A DNA stretch of 64,000 nucleotides from Panacagrimonas perspica (lineage in GTDB: Bacteria; Pseudomonadota; Gammaproteobacteria; Nevskiales; Nevskiaceae): assembly GCF_004364935.1 (NCBI RefSeq), contig NZ_SOBT01000008.1, positions 1,119,534 through 1,183,533 of the forward strand. The letters are read 5' to 3'. The position numbers and the translations under genes are program-made. Positions 1-8,237 of the stretch are shown here, piece after piece; the stretch's first letter is position 1, and each line of letters starts with the position of its first letter. Under the pieces are notes generated by a model. The model was not told the DNA's origin. It made no database searches and saw only the letters and a program-made list of their open reading frames with translations.

Positions 1-799
1 TGTCGCCGGCAAGCGACGCCGCGCGAAGGCGACCGACGTCGCCGCTGATTCCCGACATGCCGAGCAGGCCGCTGCGCTGCTCGAGCACCTCGCGCAGTTC
101 GATCGCGCTGATGCCATGGGCAATCTGAAGTTCCAGCAGCAGGCCCGGATCCAGCGATCCGCTGCGCGTGGCCATGACCGGGCCCTCGATCGGCGTGTAG
201 CCCATGGTCGTGTCGAGCGACCGTCCGTCGCGGACCGCGGTCACCGAGCATCCGCTGCCCAGGTGACAGACCACCAGGCGCGAGGGCATCCGCCCCAGAA
301 TCTCTCGCGCACGCTTCACCGCCCACTCGACGCTGAGGCCGTGGAAGCCGAAGCGGCGCAGGCCCCAGCGCCGGGTCCATTCGAGCGGAATGGCGTACGC
401 CGCCGCCGCGTCCGGAATCGTCGTATGAAAGGTCGTGTCGAAGCACGCGAATTGAGGAACGTCCGGAAGCGAATCCTGCACGACCTCGATCGCATGCAGC
501 GCCATCGGCAGATGCAAGGGTGCCAGTGGGACGAGGGCTTTCAATCCACCCTGGACCTGAGGATCGATGCGGACGGCCTGGCGGTAACGATTGCCCCCAT
601 GGACCAGACGATGGCCGATCGCATCCGAGGGCACAAAGCTTCTCAGCAGCAATCGGAGCTGTCTGCGCCGGTCGTCCGCCGCTTCCGATGCCCAGCTCAG
701 GCTGCCGCTCTCGACGACCTCTCCGCCGGCGCCGAACGCCGTCCACTTGAAAGTCGACGAGCCTGCGTTGAGCGTCAGGACGCGCATGCGCGATCGCAT
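1..799 (-). CDS. ackA: acetate kinase, C-terminus beyond the window edge
   Basis: Acetate kinase, which interconverts acetyl phosphate plus ADP with acetate plus ATP. The visible N-terminal part carries the family signatures in order: NAGSSTFKW near the start, VPLAPLH, CFDTTFH, RRWGLRRFGFHGLS and the phosphate-binding HLGSGCSVTAV block. The gene runs off the left edge, so the C-terminal third is missing from view. It lies directly downstream of phosphoketolase and the two overlap by one base (TGATG at 797-801), so they are probably translationally coupled. The start could instead be the ATG at 787, which begins MRVLTLNAGSS and fits the family N-terminus better. Together the pair turns sugar phosphate into acetate with ATP gain. 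Confidence 0.93.
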   Translation of the reverse strand, partial: MRSRMRVLTLNAGSSTFKWTAFGAGGEVVESGSLSWASEAADDRRRQLRLLLRSFVPSDAIGHRLVHGGNRYRQAVRIDPQVQGGLKALVPLAPLHLPMALHAIEVVQDSLPDVPQFACFDTTFHTTIPDAAAAYAIPLEWTRRWGLRRFGFHGLSVEWAVKRAREILGRMPSRLVVCHLGSGCSVTAVRDGRSLDTTMGYTPIEGPVMATRSGSLDPGLLLELQIAHGISAIELREVLEQRSGLLGMSGISGDVGRLRAASLAGD

Positions 800-3216
800 C
801 AGCGAGTCCACTGCCATTTACGGATCTCGGGAAGGTCTTCGCCGTGCTGCCGGATGTAGGTCGCGTGTTCGGCCAGCCGCGCTTCGAGCATCGCCCTGAG
901 TGCCGGTGCGCGCTTTGCGAGGCGGGGTACCCGGCTGACGGCATTCATCGCAAGGTGGAAGCGATCGAGGCGGTTGAGCACCGCCATGTCGAAAGGCGTC
1001 GTCGTGGTGCCCTGCTCCATGAACCCGTGCACATGGAAGTGCGCATGGTTCGCACGGCTGTAGACCAGCCGATGGATCAGCGAGGGGTAGCCATGGAACG
1101 CGAAGATCACCGGCCGGCGTCGCGTGAAGAGACCGATGAACGCGCGCCCGCCGAGGCCGTGTGGATGCCGGTCGACCGATTCGAGACGCATCAGGTCGAC
1201 CACGTTGACGACACGTATCTTCAGGTCCGGCGCCATCTGCCGGAGCAGCTGCACGGCCGCCAGCGTCTCGAGCGTCGGGACGTCGCCGCAGCACGCCATC
1301 ACCACGTCCGGTTCGCCCGGATCACTGGCCCAATCCCAAACGCCCGCGCCCGCGGCGCAGTGGGCCCGAGCCTGCTCCATCGACAGCCACTGCGGCGCCG
1401 GCTGCTTGCCGGCGACCACCGCGTTGATCAGCCCGCGCGAACGCAGACAGTGGTCGGTGATGCACAGCAGCGTGTTCGCGTCCGGCGGCAGGTACAAGCG
1501 CACCACGTCCGCGGACTTGGACGCCAGCATGTCCAGCACGCCCGGGTCCTGGTGGCTGAAGCCATTGTGGTCCTGACGCCAGACATGCGAGGTGAGCAAC
1601 AGGTTGAGTGAGGCCACCGGGACCCGCCAGGGCAGCTCGCGCGACACCTTCAGCCACTTGGCGTGCTGGATGAGCATCGAGGCCACCACGTGGATGAAGG
1701 CTTCGTAGCAGGAAAAGAATCCATGACGACCGCTGAGCAGGTACCCCTCCAGCCAGCCTTCACACTGGTGCTCGCTGAGCACCTCCATGACACGACCGGA
1801 CGGCGAAAGATGGTCGTCGGTCGGCTCGATCCGGCCCATGAAGCAACGGTCCGTGACTTCGAGAACGGCACCCCAGCGATTCGACGCGGTCTCGTCCGGA
1901 CTGAACACGCGAAAACAGTCCATGTTCCTGCGCACGACCTCGCGGATGAATCCACCCTGCACGCGCGTCGCCTCCGCGGTGACGCTTCCGGGCCGGTCGA
2001 CGGCAACGGCGTGATCCCTCACGTCGGGCAGATCGAGTGCGCGCAGCAGGCGCCCTCCATTGGCGTGCGGATTGGCGCTCATGCGGCGCCCACCCTGCGG
2101 CGCAAGCGCGAGCAGGTCGGCGCCGGGGCGGCCGGTGCCGTCGAAAAGTTCCTCGGGCCGGTAGCTGCGCATCCAGGCGTCCAGGCATTCGAGATGGCCC
2201 GGCGCATCGAAATCCGACAACGGCACCTGGTGCGAACGCCAGGAGTCTTCGACGCGCAGTCCGTCGACCGTGGCAGGTCCGGTCCATCCCTTGGGACTGA
2301 CCAGTACGATCATCGGCCAGTGCGGCCGCGCGCGATCCGATGTGCCGCGCGCGCGCTGCTGGAACTGGCGGATCATGTCCATCGCCTGGTCGAGCACGGC
2401 GGCCATCTGGCTGTGCATGCCTGCCCTGTCGCCGGCGTCGACGTACATCGGCTCCCAGCCATAACCGCGGAACAGCTGCGTCAGCTCCTCGCGCGGGATG
2501 CGCGAGAGCACCGTCGGCCCCGCGATCTTGTAGCCGTTCAGGTGCAGGATCGGCAGCACGGCGCCATCGCGCGAGGGATCCAGGAACTTGTTCGAGTGCC
2601 AAGCCGTCGCCAGCGGGCCGGTCTCGGCTTCACCGTCGCCGACCACGCAGGCCACCACGAGGTCCGGGTTGTCGAAGGCTGCGCCGAACGCGTGGGACAG
2701 CGCGTAACCGAGTTCGCCACCCTCGTGGATCGATCCCGGCGTGTCCGGTGACGCATGGCTGGGAATCCCGCCGGGAAAAGAGAACTGGCGAAACAGGCGG
2801 CGCACGCCCTGCGCGTCCTGCGTGACGGCCGGATAGATCTCGCTGTACGTCCCTTCGAGCCACGCGTTGGCCACCACGGCCGGGCCACCGTGCCCGGGGC
2901 CGGCCATGAAGATCAGGTTGGCATCCCGCTGCCGGATGACCCGGTTCAGATGCGCGTACACGAAGTTCAACCCGGGTGTCGTACCCCAGTGGCCGAGCAG
3001 GCGCGGCTTGATGTCGTCGCGCCAAATGGGGCGCTCGAGAAGCGGATTGTCGAGCAGGTAGATCTGCCCGACCGAAAGATAGTTGGCCGCGCGCCACCAG
3101 CGGTCGACGGCCCGCAGATCCGGCCTGGCAGGTTCGACATCGGAAGGAACCTGCGACGGCCCGTCGGGCATCGCGATGGAACCGGGTACATCGTTGCGGG
3201 ACGTGAACGCATTCAT
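799..3216 (-). CDS. xfp: xylulose-5-phosphate/fructose-6-phosphate phosphoketolase
   Basis: A thiamine-diphosphate enzyme that cleaves xylulose 5-phosphate or fructose 6-phosphate with phosphate to give acetyl phosphate. Diagnostic blocks include [17 protein letters not shown], the ThDP motif [14 protein letters not shown] and [12 protein letters not shown]. The length of about 805 residues is normal. The frame is open back to 3249, but I prefer the ATG at 3216 because an FNR/ANR-like box is centred 63 nt upstream of it. A promoter using that box would start transcription downstream of the 3249 ATG. Acetate kinase follows immediately, so acetyl phosphate is its obvious product. The box suggests induction at low oxygen. 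Confidence 0.95.
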   Translation of the reverse strand: MNAFTSRNDVPGSIAMPDGPSQVPSDVEPARPDLRAVDRWWRAANYLSVGQIYLLDNPLLERPIWRDDIKPRLLGHWGTTPGLNFVYAHLNRVIRQRDANLIFMAGPGHGGPAVVANAWLEGTYSEIYPAVTQDAQGVRRLFRQFSFPGGIPSHASPDTPGSIHEGGELGYALSHAFGAAFDNPDLVVACVVGDGEAETGPLATAWHSNKFLDPSRDGAVLPILHLNGYKIAGPTVLSRIPREELTQLFRGYGWEPMYVDAGDRAGMHSQMAAVLDQAMDMIRQFQQRARGTSDRARPHWPMIVLVSPKGWTGPATVDGLRVEDSWRSHQVPLSDFDAPGHLECLDAWMRSYRPEELFDGTGRPGADLLALAPQGGRRMSANPHANGGRLLRALDLPDVRDHAVAVDRPGSVTAEATRVQGGFIREVVRRNMDCFRVFSPDETASNRWGAVLEVTDRCFMGRIEPTDDHLSPSGRVMEVLSEHQCEGWLEGYLLSGRHGFFSCYEAFIHVVASMLIQHAKWLKVSRELPWRVPVASLNLLLTSHVWRQDHNGFSHQDPGVLDMLASKSADVVRLYLPPDANTLLCITDHCLRSRGLINAVVAGKQPAPQWLSMEQARAHCAAGAGVWDWASDPGEPDVVMACCGDVPTLETLAAVQLLRQMAPDLKIRVVNVVDLMRLESVDRHPHGLGGRAFIGLFTRRRPVIFAFHGYPSLIHRLVYSRANHAHFHVHGFMEQGTTTTPFDMAVLNRLDRFHLAMNAVSRVPRLAKRAPALRAMLEARLAEHATYIRQHGEDLPEIRKWQWTR

Positions 3217-3272
3217 GGTGACTGGCTCGGCGAAAGACGGCTGCAGCATCGCAGCGCAGCGATCTCCGGTCG

Positions 3273-3286
3273 TTGACGTGAATCAA
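3273..3286 (-). promoter_or_regulatory. FNR/ANR-like box upstream of phosphoketolase
   Basis: The + strand reads TTGACGTGAATCAA, a TTGAC-N4-ATCAA palindrome with one departure from the FNR/ANR consensus. Its centre is 63.5 nt upstream of the preferred phosphoketolase start. That places a transcription start about 20 nt before the ATG if the box sits at -41.5. Confidence 0.7.
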
Positions 3287-3313
3287 CGGTGAGGTTCCCG
3301 CACCGCATCGGCG

Positions 3314-3327
3314 TTGACTCAGGTCAT
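3314..3327 (+). promoter_or_regulatory. FNR/ANR-like box upstream of zinc-finger gene
   Basis: TTGACTCAGGTCAT matches TTGAY-N4-RTCAA except for the last base. Its centre is 59.5 nt upstream of the ATG at 3380, the same geometry as the other boxes in this region. Confidence 0.55.
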
Positions 3328-3379
3328 CGACCTCGCCTTGGCTTCGGACCAGGCTTCGACAGGAAAAAGGAGCCACACC

Positions 3380-3679
3380 ATGTCCGCCTCTCCCGTGAAT
3401 GCGACACGCCGCACGCCCACCGCCGAACGTGACGCGCCTCGGCATAAAGGGACGCCGCTTCCCGACGGCATCCCGACTCCCGCTTATCTCGCCGCGATCC
3501 GCGCCAGCGTCCCATCGCGCACCTGCGCTGTCTGTGGAGACGCCATCGGTGCCGCACGCCTGACGCTGCAGCCTCAGGCGACGACCTGCGCCTGGTGCGC
3601 GCCCCCTCGCGATCAGGCGAACGCGATACCGAAGAGCAGTCCCGCTGCGATGAGCGCGAACGGACCGATGAGCCGCTGA
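3380..3679 (+). CDS. small DksA/TraR-type zinc-finger protein
   Basis: A 99-residue protein with a C4 zinc finger of the DksA/TraR kind: CAVC, 17 residues, then CAWC, with the ARL and P-x-A spacing seen in that family. The N-terminal half is basic and proline-rich and has no recognised domain. The ATG at 3380 is preferred over upstream codons because AAAGGAG lies at 3366-3372. The 3' end overlaps the convergent DUF4010 gene by 67 nt. A role as an RNA polymerase-binding or stress modulator is inferred from the finger alone; the coiled-coil acidic tip of DksA is absent. The FNR/ANR-like box upstream suggests low-oxygen expression. Confidence 0.65.
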   Translation: MSASPVNATRRTPTAERDAPRHKGTPLPDGIPTPAYLAAIRASVPSRTCAVCGDAIGAARLTLQPQATTCAWCAPPRDQANAIPKSSPAAMSANGPMSR

Positions 3680-4842
3680 GCCAGCGGCCGGCCCGCGACG
3701 ACGGCGATCATGCCGAACTTGAAGGCGAGGCTCGCGATGTAGGCAATCACCATCGCGATCGCCAGCGAGGCGGGGGTCAAGGTTCCCGCGGCGACCATGT
3801 GCATCGTGGACAGTCCGATCGCATCGAGGTCGATCAGGCCGGACACGGCAGCGGCGAGATAGACACCCTGCGTTCCGATCCGATCGTTGAGCCAGGCGAC
3901 AACCAGAATCACGATCGCATACAGCGCAGCGAAACCCAGCGCAGCCAGCATCTCGCCCGGATTGCTCACGCCCAAGTCGTGGCGCGACCCGTTCCGCAGG
4001 TAGCTGCGACCGGCCGCGATCGCACCCGGCGCCAGTCCGGCGCCAAGGACCGGCAGCATGGACCGCAGCGCACCCGGACACACGACCGCGGTGAAGGCCG
4101 CCAGCCGCAGCAGTACGACCAGGTTGGCGAGCAGGATGACGACCTGCGCGCTATCCGCTTGCTCGCGATCCTCACGGACCTGGCGCGCGAAGGTCAGGCT
4201 TGTCGCAGTGCTCGACACCAGCCCCCCGAGCACGCCCACAAACAAGGCGCCGCGGCCCGATCCGAGCAATTGCAGCAACAGGTACCCGGTGAGGCCGATG
4301 CCGGATATCAGCACCACCATCCACCAGATCCGGTAAGGGTTGAGCGAATCGTAGGGACCGTATCCGGCATCCGGCAGGAGTGGCAGCACGAGCAGGCTGA
4401 CCGCGGCGAATCTCAGGATGCTGCGCACATCGGCCGGCTTCAGGCGCGTCGCGAATCCTTCAAGCTCGGGCTTGAAGTGCAGCAGGGCCGTGGCGGCCAA
4501 GCCCAGCAGCACCGGCGGCAACACGGGGCCGATCCAGATGGCGGCGCCGAGGCAGAAGCACAGCATCACTGCCACGGTCGACGTGGTGCCGGCATCGTGG
4601 CTGGCGTCCCTGCCGTGCAGCGCCGCGATCATCATGGCGCCCAGCATCACCAGACCCGCCGGCAACAGCCATTGGACCCCATGATCGATCAACATTGCGC
4701 CGACCGATCCCAGCATCGCAACCAGTGCGTACGTGCGCACGCCGGCTTGCGTTCCGGGGTTGCGTTCGCGCACGAGTCCCATCAGAAAGCCGACGCCCAC
4801 GCTCGCGGAAAGACGCGACAGTGATTCGGACAGCTCCATCAT
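3613..4842 (-). CDS. MgtC/SapB-DUF4010 family membrane protein
   Basis: A 409-residue integral membrane protein. The N-terminus has the MgtC-like block GFLMGLVRERNPG followed by GVRTYALVAMLGSVGAML. The rest is a run of hydrophobic helices typical of the DUF4010 half. Proteins of this two-part type sit in the inner membrane; their transported substrate is not settled, so no substrate is claimed. The start overlaps the stop of the acetyltransferase gene by four bases (ATGA at 4839-4842), so it is the last gene of a deacetylase-acetyltransferase-DUF4010 operon. A second ATG follows immediately. Confidence 0.8.
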   Translation of the reverse strand: MMELSESLSRLSASVGVGFLMGLVRERNPGTQAGVRTYALVAMLGSVGAMLIDHGVQWLLPAGLVMLGAMMIAALHGRDASHDAGTTSTVAVMLCFCLGAAIWIGPVLPPVLLGLAATALLHFKPELEGFATRLKPADVRSILRFAAVSLLVLPLLPDAGYGPYDSLNPYRIWWMVVLISGIGLTGYLLLQLLGSGRGALFVGVLGGLVSSTATSLTFARQVREDREQADSAQVVILLANLVVLLRLAAFTAVVCPGALRSMLPVLGAGLAPGAIAAGRSYLRNGSRHDLGVSNPGEMLAALGFAALYAIVILVVAWLNDRIGTQGVYLAAAVSGLIDLDAIGLSTMHMVAAGTLTPASLAIAMVIAYIASLAFKFGMIAVVAGRPLAQRLIGPFALIAAGLLFGIAFA

Positions 4843-7145
4843 TGCCCTCCCAGCCGCAACTCGACGCGCCGGCAGTACGCTTCGTCCGGGTCGGGGGAAT
4901 CCGAAAATCCCAGGCGCGCCGCCAGGCCGAGCATCGCCTCGTTCTCCTGCAGCACGAGGCCCCAGATCGTTCCTATCTCCCGCGCACGGGCCAGATCGAT
5001 CAGGCGCTGGAGCAGGTATCGTCCCAGTCCCTGGCGTGCGCAGTCCTGGTGGACCAACAGCGCGAACTCCGCGGCGCGTCCGTCGGGATCGGCGATCAGT
5101 GTGCCCAGCGCTCGCATGCGCCCGGTGCCGCCTTCCTCGTAAACCACCAGCGCGAGCTCGCGGTCGTAATCGATCTGCGTCATCCGCGCCGCCATCGCGT
5201 GGCTGAAATGGCGCAGGCAGGCGAAGAAGCGAAGGCGGACCGTTTGCGGGTCGAGGCTTTCCAGCAACGAGATCAGCGCCGGCTCATCCTCCGGCCGGAT
5301 CGCACGCACCGCGACGCGCCGCTGGTCCGATAAAGCGAGGTGTGCTGATAGAGCCGCCGGGAACGGCGCGAGCGCGAACCGATCGCGGTCCTGCAGCGAC
5401 GTCGGCGTCAGCCGGATGCGGGCGTCGCGCACCACCATCATCTGGTCGCCACGACGCGCGAACCGCACATCGAGGGACGCTACTCTGGGCTGGTCCATCG
5501 CAAGCCGGGAGAGCTGCAGCAAGGCGCGCCGGACCTCGTTACGATCTTGATGGATCTTGGCGGCCTCGCCTTCCGCAGCGTCGAGCAGGCGGTCGGCGAG
5601 CAGATCGTCGAGCGGAAGAATGCCGTACGCGATCTGCGTGCCGGGCGCCATCCGCTGCACGCGCAGGTACATGCCGACCTCCGCATGGCAGTCGAGCCGC
5701 ACTCGCAGCTCCGGTGACTCCGAAGACCAGCGCGGCACAAGCTGCAGGCCATAGGCCGTCAGCAGGTCCAACGCCGCATCGGAACCCGCATCGGTTGCGC
5801 CGGCCGCATGTCGACGCAACATGGCCGCCACCGACGCGGCATCGGCCGGGACCAAGCCGCTGGCCGAAGGCGTTCGGGTGAGCAGCTCGCGGTTCCTGGC
5901 GTAATCCCGGCGATACCGGATGGCGCGGCAGGCGGCCTGAGGGGAGGTGAAGGTCGCCTGCCCGGCTTCGGACGAGATGCGGCGCGCGGGGGCTGCGGTT
6001 TCGAGGCCCAGCCACACGCACATCAGGCGCGCCCCCAGCGCTGCCTGCTTGATCGCGAGCGCCACCGGCTCATGCGGTTGTCCGACGGCCGGGCTGCGCA
6101 CGAACAACAGCGCGTCGAGCGAAGGCGCATCGAGCAACTCGCGGATCGCGGCCACGGTCTGCACCTCGTCCGTCTCGCCAATGTCGATCGTGCCGGAACC
6201 GAAGCGCAGGCTCGGCAACTGCCCGACAAGAGCTGCGCGGCGGGTACGGTCGATTTCGGCCAAGGTCAGTCCTTCGCGAAGAACCGCGTCAGCGGTCAAC
6301 GCGCAGATCGCGGCGCCGTTGGCCACGACCAGCACCCGTGCCTGCTGCATGACCGGCAGGCGTTCCAGCGCGGCAATCGAGTCGAACAGTCCCGGCAGAT
6401 CCGCGACTTCCACCATGCCTGCGCGCGCGAATGCTGCCGAGCGCACAGGATCGGCGCCCGCTGCCGCGTGGTCGGCGAGACGTGTCTGCAGGATCACGGT
6501 GGGCTTGACGCGTGCACAAGCACGCGCCGCAGACATGAACTTGCGACCGCTTCGGATGCGACCGATCTCGACCGCCACCGACCGCGTGTTCCTATCATTG
6601 GCCGCGTAGTCGAGCAGATCGGCAACGTCGACATCACCTTCGCCGCCAGTCGTGGCGATCCACGAGAATCCGATCCGTCGGCCTGCAGCCCAGTCCGCCG
6701 CCGCCGCGGCCACCGAGCGCGACTGCACGATCAACGCCAATGAGCCCGGCAGCGGCGATTGCGCGAGCATCGATACGTCGGGACCGCCCCCGCGGGCGAA
6801 GCCGATGCTGCGCGGACCCAGCAGGCGGACCCTGTTGCGTCGCGCTGCCTCGAGGACTGCGGGCGTCGGCGCGTCCGGTTGCATCCAGAGCACTGCCCGG
6901 CAATCCAGATCGACGAGGCGCCGCATCGTCGCCGCATCGGCGAAGCGCGGATCGCCCAAGATCGCCAGCAGCGGACGTTCAGCCGAGCAATTTTCCGGCA
7001 CGCCGTTGGGCCATCGGTGAAGCTGAAGCCGGGCCGACCCCGCCGCCAGCTTGTCCAACAGTCCTTGCTGCACCGGGTTGGCAGGAACACCGACCCATGC
7101 GGCCGACCGCGGGCCCAACAGCGCGTCGAGATTCCGGACCGTCAT
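4839..7145 (-). CDS. PatZ-like GNAT protein acetyltransferase with acyl-CoA synthetase-like domains
   Basis: A 768-residue protein. Residues 1-125 form a CoA-binding Rossmann-like domain (LDALLGPRSAAWVG), followed by succinyl-CoA ligase-like domains to about 430. An ATP-grasp-like segment runs to about 600, and a C-terminal GNAT domain covers about 605-768 with the acetyl-CoA loop QDCARQGLGRYLLQRL. This is the layout of Pat/PatZ lysine acetyltransferases, which acetylate acetyl-CoA synthetase and other proteins. It is six bases downstream of an HDAC-like deacetylase and overlaps the next gene, so writer and eraser are co-transcribed. Local acetyl-phosphate enzymes suggest a role in acetate metabolism and its control. 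An NDP-forming acyl-CoA synthetase activity is the alternative. Confidence 0.85.
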   Translation of the reverse strand: MTVRNLDALLGPRSAAWVGVPANPVQQGLLDKLAAGSARLQLHRWPNGVPENCSAERPLLAILGDPRFADAATMRRLVDLDCRAVLWMQPDAPTPAVLEAARRNRVRLLGPRSIGFARGGGPDVSMLAQSPLPGSLALIVQSRSVAAAAADWAAGRRIGFSWIATTGGEGDVDVADLLDYAANDRNTRSVAVEIGRIRSGRKFMSAARACARVKPTVILQTRLADHAAAGADPVRSAAFARAGMVEVADLPGLFDSIAALERLPVMQQARVLVVANGAAICALTADAVLREGLTLAEIDRTRRAALVGQLPSLRFGSGTIDIGETDEVQTVAAIRELLDAPSLDALLFVRSPAVGQPHEPVALAIKQAALGARLMCVWLGLETAAPARRISSEAGQATFTSPQAACRAIRYRRDYARNRELLTRTPSASGLVPADAASVAAMLRRHAAGATDAGSDAALDLLTAYGLQLVPRWSSESPELRVRLDCHAEVGMYLRVQRMAPGTQIAYGILPLDDLLADRLLDAAEGEAAKIHQDRNEVRRALLQLSRLAMDQPRVASLDVRFARRGDQMMVVRDARIRLTPTSLQDRDRFALAPFPAALSAHLALSDQRRVAVRAIRPEDEPALISLLESLDPQTVRLRFFACLRHFSHAMAARMTQIDYDRELALVVYEEGGTGRMRALGTLIADPDGRAAEFALLVHQDCARQGLGRYLLQRLIDLARAREIGTIWGLVLQENEAMLGLAARLGFSDSPDPDEAYCRRVELRLGGQ

Positions 7146-7151
7146 CGCCGT

Positions 7152-8084
7152 TCAGAGACCCAGGAAGGGCTGCAGGAAGAATTCGACGCTTCGCGCCAGC
7201 GCATGCAGATCGTAGCCGCCTTCGAGGGTCGCCACTACGCGCCCCTGGCAGAACTGCGCAGCCACGTCGCGGATCACCGTTCCGATCCAGCGGAAGTCGT
7301 CGTAGCCCAGGCGCAGGTCGCCGAGCGGATCCTGCGCGTGGGCGTCGAAGCCGGCAGACACCAGGATCAGTTCCGGCTGCTGACGCTCCAGGGCGGGAAG
7401 CCAGAATGTCGTGACAGCCGTACGAAATGCTTTGCTTCCACTCCGGGCGGCCAGCGGAACGTCGATCAGGTGAGGTGAACGCGGCGCACCCGCCCACTGC
7501 GGGTAGAGCGGATGCTGGTAGGTCGAGTACAGCCAGACTCGTGGATCGTCGAGAAAGATGTCGGCGGTGCCATTGCCGTAATGCAGGTCGAAATCCAGAA
7601 CCGCCACCCGCTCGATTCCATTCGCAAGCGCGTGGGCCGCGCCGACCGCCACGTTGTTGAAGAGACAGAAGCCCATCGCGCGATCGCGCTCCGCGTGATG
7701 ACCTGGCGGTCGCACCGCGCAGAAGGCCAGGCCCGCGCGATCCGACAGCATCATGTCCACCGCTCGCACCGCGGCGCCGGTCGCCCGAAGCGCGGCTGGC
7801 TTGCTGTGCTGCATGAATACCGTGTCGCCGTCTATCACCCGCGCCTCGCCCTCGTGATGGCCTGAAAGCATCCAGTCCACCAGACGTCGGCTATGCACGC
7901 GCAGGAGTTGCTCCTGTTCGGCCTCCGGCGCGGATTCGCGCACCATGAAGTCCATCAGTCCGCTCGCGATCAGGCGATCCTCGATGGCCGCGATCCGCGA
8001 AGAACTTTCCGGGTGACCGGCACCCATGTCGTGCCTCGAGCACGCCGGATGGGTGATCCACGCAACGGGCTTCACGACGCTCAT
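7152..8084 (-). CDS. HDAC-like (AcuC/class II type) deacetylase
   Basis: A zinc-dependent deacetylase of the arginase/HDAC fold, 310 residues. Visible motifs are HPESSSRI near the N-terminus, RPPGHHAERDRAMGFC with the active-site histidine pair, the zinc-ligand block DFDLHYGNGT, and SAGFDAHAQDPLG with the third zinc ligand. The start at 8084 is chosen over the longer frame to 8150 because AGGAAG precedes it and an FNR/ANR-like box is centred 59.5 nt upstream. The frame from 8150 would begin inside that box. It heads the operon with the PatZ-like acetyltransferase, so removal of acetyl groups from lysines is likely. Acetylpolyamine or acetoin-type substrates cannot be excluded. Confidence 0.85.
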   Translation of the reverse strand: MSVVKPVAWITHPACSRHDMGAGHPESSSRIAAIEDRLIASGLMDFMVRESAPEAEQEQLLRVHSRRLVDWMLSGHHEGEARVIDGDTVFMQHSKPAALRATGAAVRAVDMMLSDRAGLAFCAVRPPGHHAERDRAMGFCLFNNVAVGAAHALANGIERVAVLDFDLHYGNGTADIFLDDPRVWLYSTYQHPLYPQWAGAPRSPHLIDVPLAARSGSKAFRTAVTTFWLPALERQQPELILVSAGFDAHAQDPLGDLRLGYDDFRWIGTVIRDVAAQFCQGRVVATLEGGYDLHALARSVEFFLQPFLGL

Positions 8085-8136
8085 GGGGCTTCCTGCTCGG
8101 GTGGCTGAACTTTGTGCGGGAGCCGGCCGGGGTGCG

Positions 8137-8150
8137 CTGACCTGGGTCAA
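8137..8150 (-). promoter_or_regulatory. FNR/ANR-like box upstream of deacetylase operon
   Basis: Read on the minus strand: TTGACCCAGGTCAG, one base off TTGAY-N4-RTCAA. The centre is 59.5 nt before the deacetylase ATG. It is 23 bp from a second box facing the divergent gene. Confidence 0.65.
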
Positions 8151-8173
8151 TCGACGGGCACGTCGCCGCGGCG

Positions 8174-8187
8174 TTGATCCAGATCAA
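8174..8187 (+). promoter_or_regulatory. perfect FNR/ANR box upstream of the L,D-transpeptidase gene
   Basis: TTGATCCAGATCAA is an exact match to TTGAT-N4-ATCAA. Its centre is 57.5 nt upstream of the ATG at 8238. This is the best of the five boxes. Confidence 0.8.
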
Positions 8188-8237
8188 GGAGTGCCCGTGG
8201 TCCGCCTGAGATCCTGCCGGCACGAAAAGGAACCCAG

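Noticed and set aside
3595-4824. A 409-codon frame antisense to the DUF4010 gene
   Set aside because: The minus-strand protein has clear membrane helices and an MgtC motif; the antisense product is low-complexity His/Gln/Arg-rich.
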